DNA of 64,000 nucleotides from Cranoglanis bouderius (Eukaryota > Chordata > Actinopteri > Siluriformes > Cranoglanididae), in the NCBI GenBank assembly GCA_023630585.1, contig CM042540.1, positions 20,824,574 to 20,888,573 of the forward strand, given 5' to 3'. Below the pieces are notes generated by a model that saw only the letters and a program-made list of their open reading frames with translations, had not been told where the DNA came from and did no database searches. The position numbers were made by a program, and so were the translations under genes. This document shows, piece by piece, positions 24,030-35,948 of the stretch. How positions within the stretch are numbered: the first letter of the stretch is position 1; each line of letters opens with the position of its first letter.

Positions 24030-25481
24030 CAGTCAAGTCCATAAGTATTTGAACAGTGACACAATTTTTGTCATTTTGCCTCTGTACACCACCACAATAG
24101 ATTTGAAATGAAGCAATCAATATGTGATTGAAGTGTAGACTTTCAGCTTTAATTCAAGGAGTTTAACAAAAAGATTGCTCAAAAGTAAGTTGGACAATTG
24201 ACTGATAAGCAGTTTCATGGCCAGGTGTCATTTCATGACAAATTAAGCAGATAAAAGGTCTGGAGTTGATTCCAAGCATTGAATTTGCACTCATGGGAAC
24301 TCTCAATATGCGGTCCAAAGAGGTGTAGATGTGTGTAGGAGGTGAAGGAGGCAATCGTTAGGCTGAAAAAATAAAACAGACCTGTCAGAAAGATAGCAGA
24401 AAATTTAACAATGACCAAATCATCAATTTGGTACATTTTTAAAAAGAAGGAATGCACTTGTGAGCTCAGCAACGGATGGCTGCAGAATTCTTTCCTTGTT
24501 AATGAAAAACCCCTTTACAACATCTAGCCAAGTCACGAACACTCTGGAGGAGGTAGGCGTATCATTATCAAAGTCTATAATCAAGAAACGCCTTCATGAA
24601 TGTAAACACAGGTGGTTTACCTCAAGATGAAAACCACTGGTAATGCTCAAGAACAGAAAGGCCAGATTAGACTTTGCTAAAAACTTCTAAAAAAAAAAAA
24701 AAAAAAAAAAGCCTGACCAGTTCTGATGCAAGATTAATTTGTACCAGAATGATGATGTGAAGTGAAGAGTATGGAAAAGGAAAGCAAAGCATACATCATC
24801 TGTCAAACATGGTGGAGACAGTGTTATGGCATGGGCATGTATGGCTGCCAATACAACTGATTTACTTATGTTTATTTATGATGTGACTGCTGATAGACGT
24901 AGCAGGATGAATTCTGAAGTGTATAGAGCTATACTTGCTGCCCAGATTCAGTCAAAATCTACAAAACTGATAGGATGGCATTTCACAGTACACATGGATA
25001 ATGACCCAAAACATACAGCGAAAGCAACCCAAGAGCTTCTTAAGGCAAAGAAATTAAATGTTCTTACATGTCCAATGACCTCAACCCAGTTGAACATGCT
25101 TTTCACTTACTGAATACAAAACTGAAGGCAGAAAGACCACAAACAAGCAGTAACTGAAAGCAGCTCAGTAAAGGCCTGGGAAAGCATCTCCTGGGAGGAA
25201 ACTTAACATTTGATGAGGTCCATGGATTCCAGTTTTCAGGCAGCCATTAACCACAAATGATTTTCATCCAAGTATTAAAAATAATCCTAATATTTATGAT
25301 TGTTAGTTTGTCCAATTACTTTTGAGCCTGTGAAAATGGAGGGGGTAAAATGACTGTAATTCCTAAACAGTTAATGCAATATTTTTGTTAAACTTCAATC
25401 ACATCTTCAGTGCTTCATTTAAATCCATTGTGGTGGTGTACAGAGGCAAAATTACGAAAATTATGTCACTGTCCAAATACT
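24030..25481 (+). mobile_element. Tc1-type transposon family A, near full length
   Basis: It starts CAGTCAAGTCCATAAGTATT after TA and ends ...GTCACTGTCCAAATAC next to TA, with the outermost bases of the right repeat lost. At 1.45 kb it is near the expected full length. The transposase is broken by frameshifts and a poly-A run at 24690-24710. Confidence 0.88.
24420..25240 (+). pseudogene. Tc1 transposase pseudogene (family A)
   Basis: The best-preserved block is 24826-25113: MAWACMAANTTDLLMFIYDV, then RSRMNSEVYRAILAAQI, FTVHMDNDPKHTAKATQELL with the second catalytic Asp, and KKLNVLTCPMTS. The usual SPDLNPIE block has frameshifted (TSTQLNMLF), so the catalytic Glu is lost. Upstream, the N-terminal DNA-binding part is recognisable only as scattered fragments with stops. 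It is closely related to 837-1202 (-). Confidence 0.8.
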
Positions 25482-26390
25482 AAATGCCTGAAAGAACCGG
25501 AAAAGTTGCCACTAAAACGATGGTGCCATAGACATAATGTTTTCATGTAGGCAAAGTATGTCTATGTCTCTAATAGTATGAAGCGTGTAGTGAATGTAAC
25601 TCACTATCAGTGTAGGTGGGCCTGCAGAATCAACCAAAACATAGTTTTAGTTAAACTACTTGCCTCAGGGGCCTGTTTGAGGGACTATTCAACAAGCTGT
25701 TGATAGATAAGCAACAGGAAGCATCAAGATCAACCAGATACCTTCCTGATTAATTTCAAATGAAAATTTTCCAGTAGTTACAATCAAGGCACCTGATTTA
25801 GAGACTATTTCTAGGCTAGATCTGTTCATCTTTATGCATTAGTCATAACAAGTAGATTATCCCATTGCCAGTGGTCTGACATATCTATTATAGCTAATTG
25901 GAAGTTGAAAGCAGAATCTCCATGAGTGTCTCCATTCTTCAGAGCTGCACTCCGTTATGGCCTAATCAGATCCTACCCAATTATCAGTATGTATCCGTTG
26001 CAAGCTTCTCCTCTTTCCGCTAAATTGGAGGGCAGTGTTTTGTTCCTTGCGACCTCTGAGGGTCTCTTAGATGGACATTATAGACTACTTCTGCTAAGAA
26101 TGGGAACAGGAGAAGGAACAGGTTTATGGGTCAAACTTCTTCAAGACAGTCTATAGCTGGCATATGAGGTGTGGTATTGGAATTCACTGAACTTCCAGTA
26201 CATATAACATATATAGCACGGGGAATGTTTATTTAATAGGCACTAACAGCCCTTGAAGCCTAGCCTGATATGCACTGTGTCATGCCATTTAGTCATCACT
26301 AAAATGAAACATGAGACAATTGTGGAGTAACTTTATCTGACTTACATTCACCATCCAATTTCTGAGGAATACCGGTACACTTGTACAGTC
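25482..26390. other. Unassigned stretch
   Basis: No element or gene was recognised. The 76-codon ORF at 25926-26156 has no domain signature. Confidence 0.4.
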
Positions 26391-26745
26391 ATGAAAATTT
26401 TCCAATTAGACACCAGTCTCTAGAGTTTACAGTGGAAAAGCCTTGCTGATGACAGAGGTCAGAGAAGATTGGCCAGACTGGTTCAAGCTGACAGGAAGGC
26501 TACGGTAAATCATTTACAACTGTGGTGAGCAGAAAACGCATCTCAGAATGCACAACATGTTGAACCTTGTTAGCCAAGCTCCAGAAATCTGTGACTACAG
26601 TTGGTACAGGCTCACTAAAATTGAACAGATTGGAAAAATGTCACCTAATCTGATGGATCTTGATTTCTGCTGTGACATGCAGATGCTTGGGTCTGAATTT
26701 GTCATCAACAGCATGAATCTATGGACCAAATATGTTTTATGTCAA
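26391..26745 (+). mobile_element. Tc1 family D fragment
   Basis: GGCCAGACTGGTTCAAGCTG, ACAACTGTGGTGAGCAG and CATCTCAGAATGCACAACAT follow the same sequence as the relic at 12352-12575. Neither terminus is present and frames are broken. Confidence 0.7.
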
Positions 26746-27085
26746 GATTTCAAAACGTGCTCTCAGACTCATGATAATGGAAGTAAGAGAGAAGTCAGCA
26801 GCCACCTGAAAAGAGTTGCTGGACAACCTGAAAGCAGCAGGAACAACAGTTACACAGAGAAAAATAAACAATGAACTGCACCTCAATCATTTCCCTTCTT
26901 ACACCACACGCAAAACTTCTCTGCTAAAAAATGAAGCACAGAGATGCTTATCTAAAAGCATTTACACAAATCAGAACAATAATTCAGCTTGTCATGTTTG
27001 GAGAATGAAAGGTTATGTGTATGCTCCCAAAAACACCATACCTGCAGTGAAGTGCAGTGGTGGGAGCATCATGATATGAATGTAG
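26746..27085 (+). pseudogene. Transposase fragment of another Tc1 lineage
   Basis: The 26816-27079 frame reads LDNLKAAGTTVTQRKINNEL, then KTSLLKNEAQRCLS, HVWRMKGYVYAPKNTIP and KCSGGSIMI. This order (helix-turn-helix end, linker, WRxxGxxYxPxN, KxGGGSxMxWG) is that of the middle part of Tc1 transposases, with the first catalytic Asp block missing. It directly follows family D text, so two elements are juxtaposed. It is dead, with no termini identified. Confidence 0.65.
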
Positions 27086-28877
27086 GATTTTAAAATGCAC
27101 AGGAAGTATATTAAATAACAAAAAAAGCATAAGTGTCTGAAAATTTATTTCCCCTCACTGTACATGGAAAAATGGATCTAGTAAAATATAATTGCAAAGG
27201 CAGCCATATTGTAATTTATGACCAGGTCAGACATCTCAGAATGCCTGCTGTTAGAATCAACAATAAATTAGTACTCCCTTTGGGAAGGAAATTAAACTGC
27301 CTTCTTCATGCTGCTGTCATTTTGCTCCTTAAGTCTAAATGGCTTTTTTTAATCTGGCCGTTCCTGAAGGACTTGTACTAATACCTTTGACTATCCACTG
27401 AGCAGTGTAGCTGTTGTTTGTCCCTGCGTTTTAGCGATTAGGTGTACTGGCAGCATTTACTGGCCATTCCTGCTTCTGTTCCCAGAGTACAAAAGATGCT
27501 GACACCTGCCTCATTAGCCCCTCATTTACCCACCCACAATACATACACACATATCACCACCCCCTCAACTTGCATAATGCAATCACCACCTCTTCTCAGT
27601 ACTGTGTCTGTAATGAGGCTTTCTTTAATTACGCTCTTCTCAACTTACATACAACCACATCCACACATCCAGCCCACTATCTCACACGCACACATTTATA
27701 TATCCTTTCAATGTAAAATGTACCATAAGTGTATTCAATTTTCTTCCTGTTCTTGTATGGGGGAGGGGGGGTGAACCAACTTGCATAGCATGCTAACTTC
27801 CACACTAACTTTTTATATTAGTGAGCCATAATTATTTAAGTCAACACTGCTGACCCTAGAGTCAGTGTCACTGCTTGAATCTAGTCTGGGCTAGAAAGAA
27901 ATTAGCTCTAGCATCGCTTCTTCAAGCCATTCTTTCTGAAGTATTTTTCTTACAACAAAAGCTAGCACTGTTGTGCTCAGTTCCACAAAAATCCACCTGA
28001 AGAAATTGTTACCATGCGAAAACAAAACCTTATATTTATATTTATATAGTTTTTAATCATTGATAGATGTGGGCAGTGTACTTAGCCCAGTCAGATGTCT
28101 AGCTAACAATGTTAGTTAGCTATGTAGCTTGTTAACTTGCCACCAGCCAGTTGATCGTACAATTAGTAATTTATATATGTAAATTATAAGTCAATAAGTA
28201 AACTGTACCACTTTCACACCATTTTACTCCATCATGAACATGACACTCAAATATATACTGTGAGTTTTTTGTTGTTGTTGTTTTTACATTATTTACATAT
28301 GTTCTTTCTAGCTAATGCAAGATGTTCAGTTTACCACAAGAGGAAGGGAGCAGACGTGTAGGGTTGAAGGGGTTTCTAAGGTGTGTATTTATAGAATCAT
28401 GATTTTCTGGATAAGGATAAATGTGTAGCCATGTGTGCTTATGTACTATTTTCTGTTGCCCCATGCCATTTTTTCCCCCAGATGTGCCACATTAAGCATT
28501 TTATCATTCAGTATAGAAAAAAAATATAATATAAAACAAGTTTGGTTGAGCAAAAAACATTTACATTAAATGCACTCTTGGGGAAAAAAAAGGTAAAATC
28601 TAGATCCTTTAAGGGTTTCTTTAGCAGAACACTACTGAGGGTTTCCCTATCGCAGACGGTTCCATGTAGAATCCCTGTTATGAATATAAAGCAGGTTTCC
28701 TGATATTTTTTAGAAGCTATAAGACAAATTCTAAACATTATAATATAAGAGTAGTAAAGATATTGATATAATTCACAAACTGTAATGTAATGTAAAAGGT
28801 TTTGCCATTAATGACAAAAAGTTCACTCAATGTTACCCTACTTAACGACACAAAGGAGCAAATAATTTAGGTTGACA
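27086..28877. other. Unassigned stretch
   Basis: No gene was recognised. The text around 27160 (CCCCTCACTGTACATGG) may belong to the end of the preceding transposon. Confidence 0.35.
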
Positions 28878-28889
28878 GAGTTCATCTGA

Positions 28890-29190
28890 GGGTGGCACGG
28901 TGGCTTAGTGGATAGCATGTTTGTCTCACACTTCTGGGGTGGATGGTTTGATTCCTGCCTCAACCCTGTGTGCACGAAGCTTGCGTGTTCTCCCTGTGCT
29001 TTAGGGGTTTCCTCCCCCAGTCCAAAGACATGCATTGTAGGCTGATTGGCATCTTTAGACTGTCCATAGTGTGTGAGCAATGGGTTGGCACCTTCTCCAG
29101 GCCCCTGGCTTGTGCTGTGAGTCCCCTGGGATAGGCTCCAGGCTCCCCACGACCCTGTGTAGGTTAAGTGTTACAGGAAATGGATGGGTG
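28890..29190 (+). mobile_element. tRNA-headed SINE (family d), perfect 12-bp target duplication
   Basis: The head GGCACGGTGGCTTAGTGG resembles a tRNA A-box region, with a B-box-like GGTTTGATTCC. The body contains CAGTCCAAAGACATGC and the tail is GGAAATGGATGGGTG. It is flanked by an exact GAGTTCATCTGA at 28878-28889 and 29191-29202. This duplication shows LINE-type retroposition. Confidence 0.88.
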
Positions 29191-29202
29191 GAGTTCATCT
29201 GA

Positions 29203-30274
29203 CAACAAAGTTTGAGAACCCCTGATCTAAAGAATCTTTGCAAAATGGAATTTCATTTTTTGAAACTGCTATCTGATGAGGTACCGTCATCCTTGGCAAA
29301 ATACAGCAATGCAAAAATAATGTAGCAGTGGATTAAAGAGATATCTCTTTAATCTATTATGCCTTTCAGAGAGATTAAGAAACCGTAAAGAAGACCTGAA
29401 GGGAAAAGAGATCAGAAAGAAGCTGAGGCACAAAATGATGTAAAATGCCCAGTCTTGCACTTGGCATGATTATACCCTCGTTCAAATGGATTATGGCTTT
29501 ATTCATCAGGTCTTTGATCGACTGAACTCTGGCTTCAACTGACTTCACACTGCAGGAGCATGTGGATAGCTGGGCAAAGTGGCTTCTGGTGCTTTTGTTG
29601 CCTCTCACTCTGTTCCTGTTGAATCTGGAGGCAATTAGCTACTTTAGCTGTCATGGGTTGAAATGGAGAACTCTGACTGTTTCTGTCATCATCTAGATAG
29701 AACAAAGATTATTGGTGAATATGTACATGTGTATTTATAATACATACATTTTCTGCCTTAACCCTCATAAGCCTATGCCATATTTTGCCTGTTTGATATC
29801 TAGGTTTAATTAGGCCTTAACTGAACTAGATATGTGATACTTTATACTAATTTCATACAGTGGAAAATTGCATCCTACACTTTGGAGTCATGGGCTACCA
29901 CAAGCCTTGGGATCATTTTGGTGCACAACACAACAAACAACAATAAACACAACAAGCAGAACAAAGAAACATGAAAAGACACCTGATTAAATGACCACAA
30001 GGAGCTCAGAATATCACTCAGTGAGCATTAACAAGCAGAAAAATAAAAAATACAAAACCTTGTTTTGCAGAGTGCTGGTTTACAATCCAAACAAAATAAC
30101 AAAAACAAAACAAAACATTTTTACTGTGAAGATGCGAAGTTGAGTGGATTTGCATTCATGATTTTTTTTTTTTTGTTTCCCGTTAAGCCACAGATCTCTT
30201 CAAGAGGATTCGCGTTCAAAAGACATTGCAGACATTTACTTCAATTCTAAGAGTCAAATTCGAAATGTTAGTCC
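29203..30274. other. Unassigned stretch
   Basis: Nothing was recognised. The minus ORF at 29375-29608 has no domain. Confidence 0.4.
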
Positions 30275-30286
30275 ATGATTTGACCA

Positions 30287-30621
30287 AGGGCATGGTGACT
30301 TAGTGGTTAGCCTCACACCTCTGGGGTTGGGGGTTCGATTCCTGCCTCTGCTCTGTGTGCACAGATGTTCTCCCCATGCTTTGGGGGGTTCCTCCAGGTA
30401 CTCCGGTTTGCTCTCCCAGTCCAAAGACATGCGTTGATTGCGTTGATTGGATTTCCCAAATTATCCGTAGTGTGTGAATGTGTGTGTGATTGTGCCCTGT
30501 GATGGGTTGGCTCCCTGTCCAGGGTGTCCCTTGCCTCATGACCTGAGTCCCCTAGGATTGGCTCCAGGCTGCCTGCAACCCTGTGTAGGATAAACGGTAC
30601 AGGAAATGGATGGATGGATGG
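30287..30621 (+). mobile_element. tRNA-headed SINE (family d), second copy
   Basis: Same family as 28890, with a (GGAT)n tail. Flanking repeats ATGATTTGACCA (30275-30286) and ATGATTTGGCCA (30622-30633) match at 11 of 12 positions. Confidence 0.85.
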
Positions 30622-30633
30622 ATGATTTGGCCA

Positions 30634-31456
30634 TTTCAACAGTCCAACAAAAGCTGACTGGTAGTTGAAGTAAAAACAAACGTGTTTACACTTTGTAAGA
30701 GTCTATGCTGTCCAGTTCTAATCACCACTCACAATAGGACCTGCTAAGAATGACAGAGATTGAATAAATGCTACAGGATTTGACAGTAGTCTTTCTCTTT
30801 ACTGCCTTAATGCCACAAAGAGAAAATTGTATTTTGAAAATACATACAGTAATTGTGTGTGCTTTTTAAAAATGTGTTTACCTTTTGATACATATGAGGG
30901 AAAATTAACGATGAAAACGAACACAACTTTTAAACCTGAGTTACTTATTTTTGTTTTTAAACCACAGTTTTGCATATTGCATACTTAGGACATTGATCTA
31001 GTGTGAAAAGTTAAATCCATTACATCCATATTTGAACAAACATTTTATACCTCTGCAGGAGAATATGACTCTGTGTTATGGCTGAACTGAATCCTGCTGG
31101 ATGTGATGACATGAATGCCTTTCACAGGCAATCATAATAGTAGAGACTATTAGATTCAACCGAATTTCATTCCACTCAATCTGGCTTATACAGTCACCTC
31201 ATCGTTCATTTGTTTTGTGTTTGTTTTTTCAGCATTTTCACAATGGAAGAAATTAGGTGAAATAAAGCAAGCAAGAACAAGAGAAAAGGAAGGAGCAAGA
31301 CAGGCAGTGTGAGGGTGGAATATACAAAAGGGAAAAAAGGATGATGCGAGTAGGATTCCCCTCCTCCATCCCTCTGTTCTCTTCTTTCCTGCTGTCTCTA
31401 TACAGACGACTGACTACACATGCTGTTGGTCTGCCAGATCTGTCACATTAAGGCGT

Positions 31457-31531
<75 letters not shown>

Positions 31532-31960
31532 TTTCAATGTACACAGTATAACCATCTGGCCAATGCAGTGAACTTACAAGGGAAGACAAGAGGTCATATC
31601 TCTATCAGGTTTTAGTCTTTTTTATTTCTATTTTTATAAACTGCATAACTACCGGTAGAGATGTTGGATTCATTCGATTAAAGACATGTTTTCTAAGCAC
31701 TTCGCTGCTAAGCTAAATTTGAAGTGATCCCACCAATGATCCATCTTTTACCTTAGCCAAGGCAAAGCTTTAGGTAGTTTATACTACGTTGATCATAAAA
31801 TTAAAAACAAGCTTGAACATAGTCAATATTCATACAATTACCTAACAAAGGAATAGGAAACAAAGTGTGACAAATTAAAAGATGAAATTTAAAGAAGGAT
31901 TTAATAAATAGATATTACACCAAAAACAACCCCAGGTCTTTTACCAAGCTTTCTTTGACC
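30634..31960. other. Unassigned stretch with (AC)n(AG)n tract
   Basis: A compound microsatellite lies at about 31454-31526. No gene or transposon was recognised in the rest. Confidence 0.5.
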
Positions 31961-32190
31961 AGTTTCACTGAACCCGTGCCCAGTGTAGCCTCCGATTCCT
32001 GTTCTTGGCTGACAGGAGTGGAAGCCGATGTGGTCTTCTGCTGTTGTAGCTCATCCACCCCAACTGCAGGAGGTCAGCAGTTTCTGAAATACTCAAACCA
32101 GCCCATCTGGTACCAACAACCATGCCAAGGTCAAAGTCACTGCAACCACATTTCCACCATCCCCCAATTCTGACAGTTGACGTGAACATT
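31961..32190 (-). pseudogene. Tc1 family D transposase fragment
   Basis: The minus frame reads DFDLGMVVGTRWAGLSISET followed by ADLL, the start of the N-terminal helix-turn-helix. It is then joined by an internal deletion to SRRPHRLPLLSAKNRNRRL, the segment just before the catalytic domain. The intervening second DNA-binding helix bundle is gone, as is everything after WARV. It is a short dead relic of the family seen at 9990-12575. Confidence 0.75.
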
Positions 32191-32224
32191 AACTGAAGAT
32201 CTTGACCTGTATCTTCATCTTTTA

Positions 32225-32415
32225 TGTATGCGCATCGGGTAGTACTTCTGCCTCACAGCTCCAGGATCTCTGGTTCAATACCAAGCTCGGGTTACTGTCC
32301 ATGTGGAGATTCGCATGTTCCTTCGATGTCCCTGTCTGTGTGGGTTTCCTCTGGGTTCTGTGCTTTCCTTCCACTTACCAAAGAGTCAAAACTGACTTGA
32401 GGTGAGTGAATGAAT
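32225..32415 (+). mobile_element. Family d-like SINE fragment
   Basis: GGGTAGTACTTCTGCCTCAC, CAATACCAAGCTCGGGTTAC and GTGGGTTTCCTCTGGGTTCT follow the head and body of this SINE group. The middle is deleted and the copy ends in a (GAAT)n tail. Confidence 0.65.
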
Positions 32416-33149
32416 GATATATTTGATTTATTGTGCTTAAATTGTATTAAACATACTGTAACTCATAACAAAAACTACAGACTGCAATGACAGTGTTTCC
32501 ATAAACACTGTTATAACGTTTTATGAGCAAAGATGTTGGTAAACACTGCATAAAGTTCAAATTAACACATTTTATTTAGCATACAGCAAGAGTTACTATA
32601 TGTAGTAATAAAACCAAAATTTTTTTGTTTTAAAAAAGCTTGCACACAGAGATAAGTGCTAATGTCTTGCAGTAATGTGTTTAATCAGCTTCATGGTGCT
32701 GCAGTCTGGTGATGCATTTAGAGCATTAAGCCTGTACACATGGAAAATCTCATTTCTGTCCCTGTTGAGTTACAGTAATTAGTAAAAATGTTTTAATTAA
32801 ACAGTCAGACAGTGATTGAAGACAATGCATCCAACATGGCACTGGATTACAGTAATTTCTAAGAAGTGCAGGCAAAGGATGTCTGTCTTAACTTTGTGAT
32901 AATGAATAGGCCTTAATTATTTACTTTCTGAGTAAAATTTCTGATCCATTTCTTTTGTGTTAGAAAATACTACAAAAAGGTTTGCAAAAAATTTAGAGTT
33001 TATGCCATTTAGGATAATTGTCTTTTTTTTTTTTTTTTGTAAGAATATTGTATTATTTAGATATGTTATATCATTACAGTGATTATATATGTGATTATAT
33101 ATACTTAATTTTTTTTCTAATTAAGTTTACACAGAATTTCCTGATTACA
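32416..33149. other. Unassigned AT-rich stretch
   Basis: Nothing was recognised. Confidence 0.4.
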
Positions 33150-33655
33150 ACAGTTAAGCAATCCCTCTCAGCCATCTCATGGACTCTTCACCCTCCTGCG
33201 CTCTGGCACAAGGTACAGGAGCTTCAGTGCCACCACCAGCAAACTCTGCAGCGGTTTCTTCCCTGTAGCAATCAGATTACTCAACACCTTGCTGTCACCC
33301 AGCGCTCACCTGGGATAGTCATTCACCTAACTGAGTATGACTCAATACCACTGCACACCTGTACTTTACAAAGCTGCATCACTTTATATTTATGGAACGC
33401 TATACTTAGTGCTGCTACAGATACAGTTATTGCTGCTACACTTCTAAATAGTTTACAGCCCATGTTCTGTATATTTATTGTTCTGTGTATTTAGTGTTCT
33501 GTTCTGTGTATTCATTGTCCTGCACTCATCTCACACTGTTGTGGATTTGCACTTTATGGAGTCTTGCGTATTATTATGTCTTGCACCATGGTCCTGGACG
33601 AACGACATTTCATTCCAATGTTTACAATTACAGTTTAAATTGTAAAGAATAAACG
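33150..33655 (+). mobile_element. Rex1-like LINE 3' end
   Basis: The start translates as HGLFTLLRSGTRYRSFSATT followed by FFPVAIRLLNT, the extreme C-terminus of Rex1/Babar-type reverse transcriptase. A 3' UTR follows, with GTCTTGCACCATGGTCCTGG, ACGAACGACATTTCATT and an AATAAA-like end. It is strongly 5' truncated and cannot move by itself. Confidence 0.7.
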
Positions 33656-34398
33656 TGTAAACAAAGCAATCTGATCTTCTTAACGTTATCTTAAGCTACC
33701 AACTATTGGATCTCATATTTTCTTTCTCTTCATCACATAGCTATAACTGTCACGTTCACTTTTTTCCTTTCTAATCTAATGTAGTATACTTAAATGCTGT
33801 GAAGGTATCAGTAATTGTGTAATGCTGTTGTGTAACTTTCTATCCATCCTACTGCAAACATTTCCACTACTGCTTCCAAAAAAACATTCCCCATATTATT
33901 ACTTCAAGACATGTCCATTTTTGTTTTTCCTCTCTAAGTTTCAAAAGTAAGAGATCTGAGAGTTAGGCTAATGATACCATGATGCTGCCAGCACATGTGC
34001 TCCATTAGTAAGGGACACCATATGTGTGTTTGTATGCTTCTGAAAATATGCATTCAAGAGTTACTTAAGCATCTGGAATCTGAATGGTTTGTAACCTAGA
34101 AGATCTGAGACTAGTGCTCACCATTTCAAGACTTTGCACCGTGATGGTAAAGGTACAGTAGAGCCATGATGTTTATTCTGTACTACTGCACTACTCTGTT
34201 TTATATAGCTAATTAATGCATTACAACCATTAACAATTCAACATATAATGATTTTTATGTGGGGTTAAGAAAATACTCTGAAATCTGACAGCACATTGCA
34301 TATGCATAGTGCACTAAAAGATATTGCTAAGTACATATTTTAAGGAGTTTTCTGCATGGGAGGATATGCGTGCGAGGTAGACACTGATCTTCTGGGCT
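33656..34398. other. Unassigned stretch
   Basis: Nothing was recognised. Confidence 0.4.
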
Positions 34399-34519
34399 GC
34401 AAATTGGTGACTGTAGGACCACCATGTTCAGTTTACCACTTCCTTCAGTGCTCACAGTAACTCCCAGTATGCAAACTGAACATGGTGGTCCCATTGTCAC
34501 ATGCTGGTACCAATTTGCA
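34399..34519. repeat. Imperfect hairpin with 19-bp perfect stem
   Basis: GGACCACCATGTTCAGTTT at 34416-34434 is exactly complementary to 34473-34491, with a 38-nt loop. The pairing resumes after an asymmetric bulge as GCAAATTGGT (34399-34408) against ACCAATTTGC (34509-34518). It may be a foldback-element relic or a small-RNA precursor. Confidence 0.7.
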
Positions 34520-35176
34520 CCACGGAAAATACATTTCTGCTAGCACATACAGTGGTGCTTGAAAGTTTGTGAACCCTTTAGAATTTTCTATATATCTGCA
34601 TCAATATGACCTAAAACACCAAAAGATTTTCACATGAGTCCTAAAGGTAGACAAAGAGAACCCAATTATACAAATGAGAGAAAAATATTATACACCTTTA
34701 GAAATTGCTGATAATTTACTTAAAAATATCAACAGTATAATCCTGTTATGTTTAAATGCAGTAAATTACTGTTAATTTTGGTTGGTGAAATGACTTAGAC
34801 GAAATATAACGGTATTTTACAGTACTGATTGCTTGAAGGAAAGAAAACAGTACTGTACAGTATTTTTTGCATTGCATTTTGGGAACAGAAAAATGCAGTG
34901 AACCCACACATGTTTAAGTGGTGATTTTCCACCCATCTTCATCTTGTGAATTAATAGGTGAGTGCCCTTTTGTTTTGCAGATCTGTGCAGTTTCTAATGT
35001 TAAGTTTTATTCAGGGATACACAATATTCCTTCTCTTCTAATCTGAAAACATCGGTGATACTGGAATGGTGACTAACTTTTTAAACACACGTTTCAGTGG
35101 GAAGCCAACTGTGACACTGTGGCGTGGAGCTGGATTTCTAAATCGGATATTCCCGATTACAGGGTGAGTTTCATCC

Positions 35177-35435
35177 GGAACATTCTAAAATGCTTAACGT
35201 GAAAAACGCTTAACGGATATTAACAGGCCAAACTCAGTAAACATCATACTAATAAAGTATACTATGTACAGACAATCAGAAGAGCCCAGAATATGAACAC
35301 AACGCGTTTAATTACACGTTAAGCATTTTCCTCCCATAGAAAACCGATATTTGTGAAAACGCTTAATGAGAAATGTAGCTCATTGTCCATTAAGCCACGT
35401 AGGCATTTTTCACGTTAAGCGTTTTAGAATGTCCC
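35177..35435. mobile_element. hAT-like MITE with 8-bp target duplication
   Basis: The inverted ends of about 32 bp are GGAACATTCTAAAATGCTTA on the left and the inverse of GCGTTTTAGAATGTCCC on the right. They are flanked by TTTCATCC (35169-35176) and TTACATCC (35436-35443), seven of eight bases equal. Non-coding, 259 bp. It lies inside the 2.7-kb insertion and is therefore younger than it. Confidence 0.82.
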
Positions 35436-35948
35436 TTACATCCAACAATTCTTCTTCTGTGAAGTGCAGCCTTCAAACAGCGTTACAAATGAACATAACG
35501 TTGTAAATAAAAGTAACGTTCCATTGCTTTCTCTGTAGCATGCTGAAATGACAGGTGGCTTGTTTGCTAATTTAGCTTGCTAGCTTAGCGAACTAAACAA
35601 TTACAATAATTTACGGAAACCTGCAACGTTAGTCAAAACGTTAATTTCTGTGCCCTAGTGCTTGCAAATTTGGGTAAGCTTGTTCTACTTTGTACATATC
35701 TCTGTTCTCAGGGTGGAAAGGTTTTCCCTAATAGTTTTGTGTAGTAATAGTAATAATGTGTAATAGTTTAATTTTCTTTAATGTTGGCTGTATTTTGAAT
35801 TGTGTTGGTCCAAGGTGATAGAATATTCAGAAAGGATAATTCATATTCACAGTTTAGCTGTTTTCCCCAGCACAGAATGCTAATGGACATTTGAACTGGT
35901 GGAGATTTTTTGTTGAAATGTCCAGTTTGACTTGTCAACATGTTTCAG

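Noticed and set aside
35891..35948. ATG at 35891 as the true start of the two-exon relic
   Set aside because: A splice acceptor directly precedes the conserved GETPGSS block, so the upstream ATG is probably intronic.
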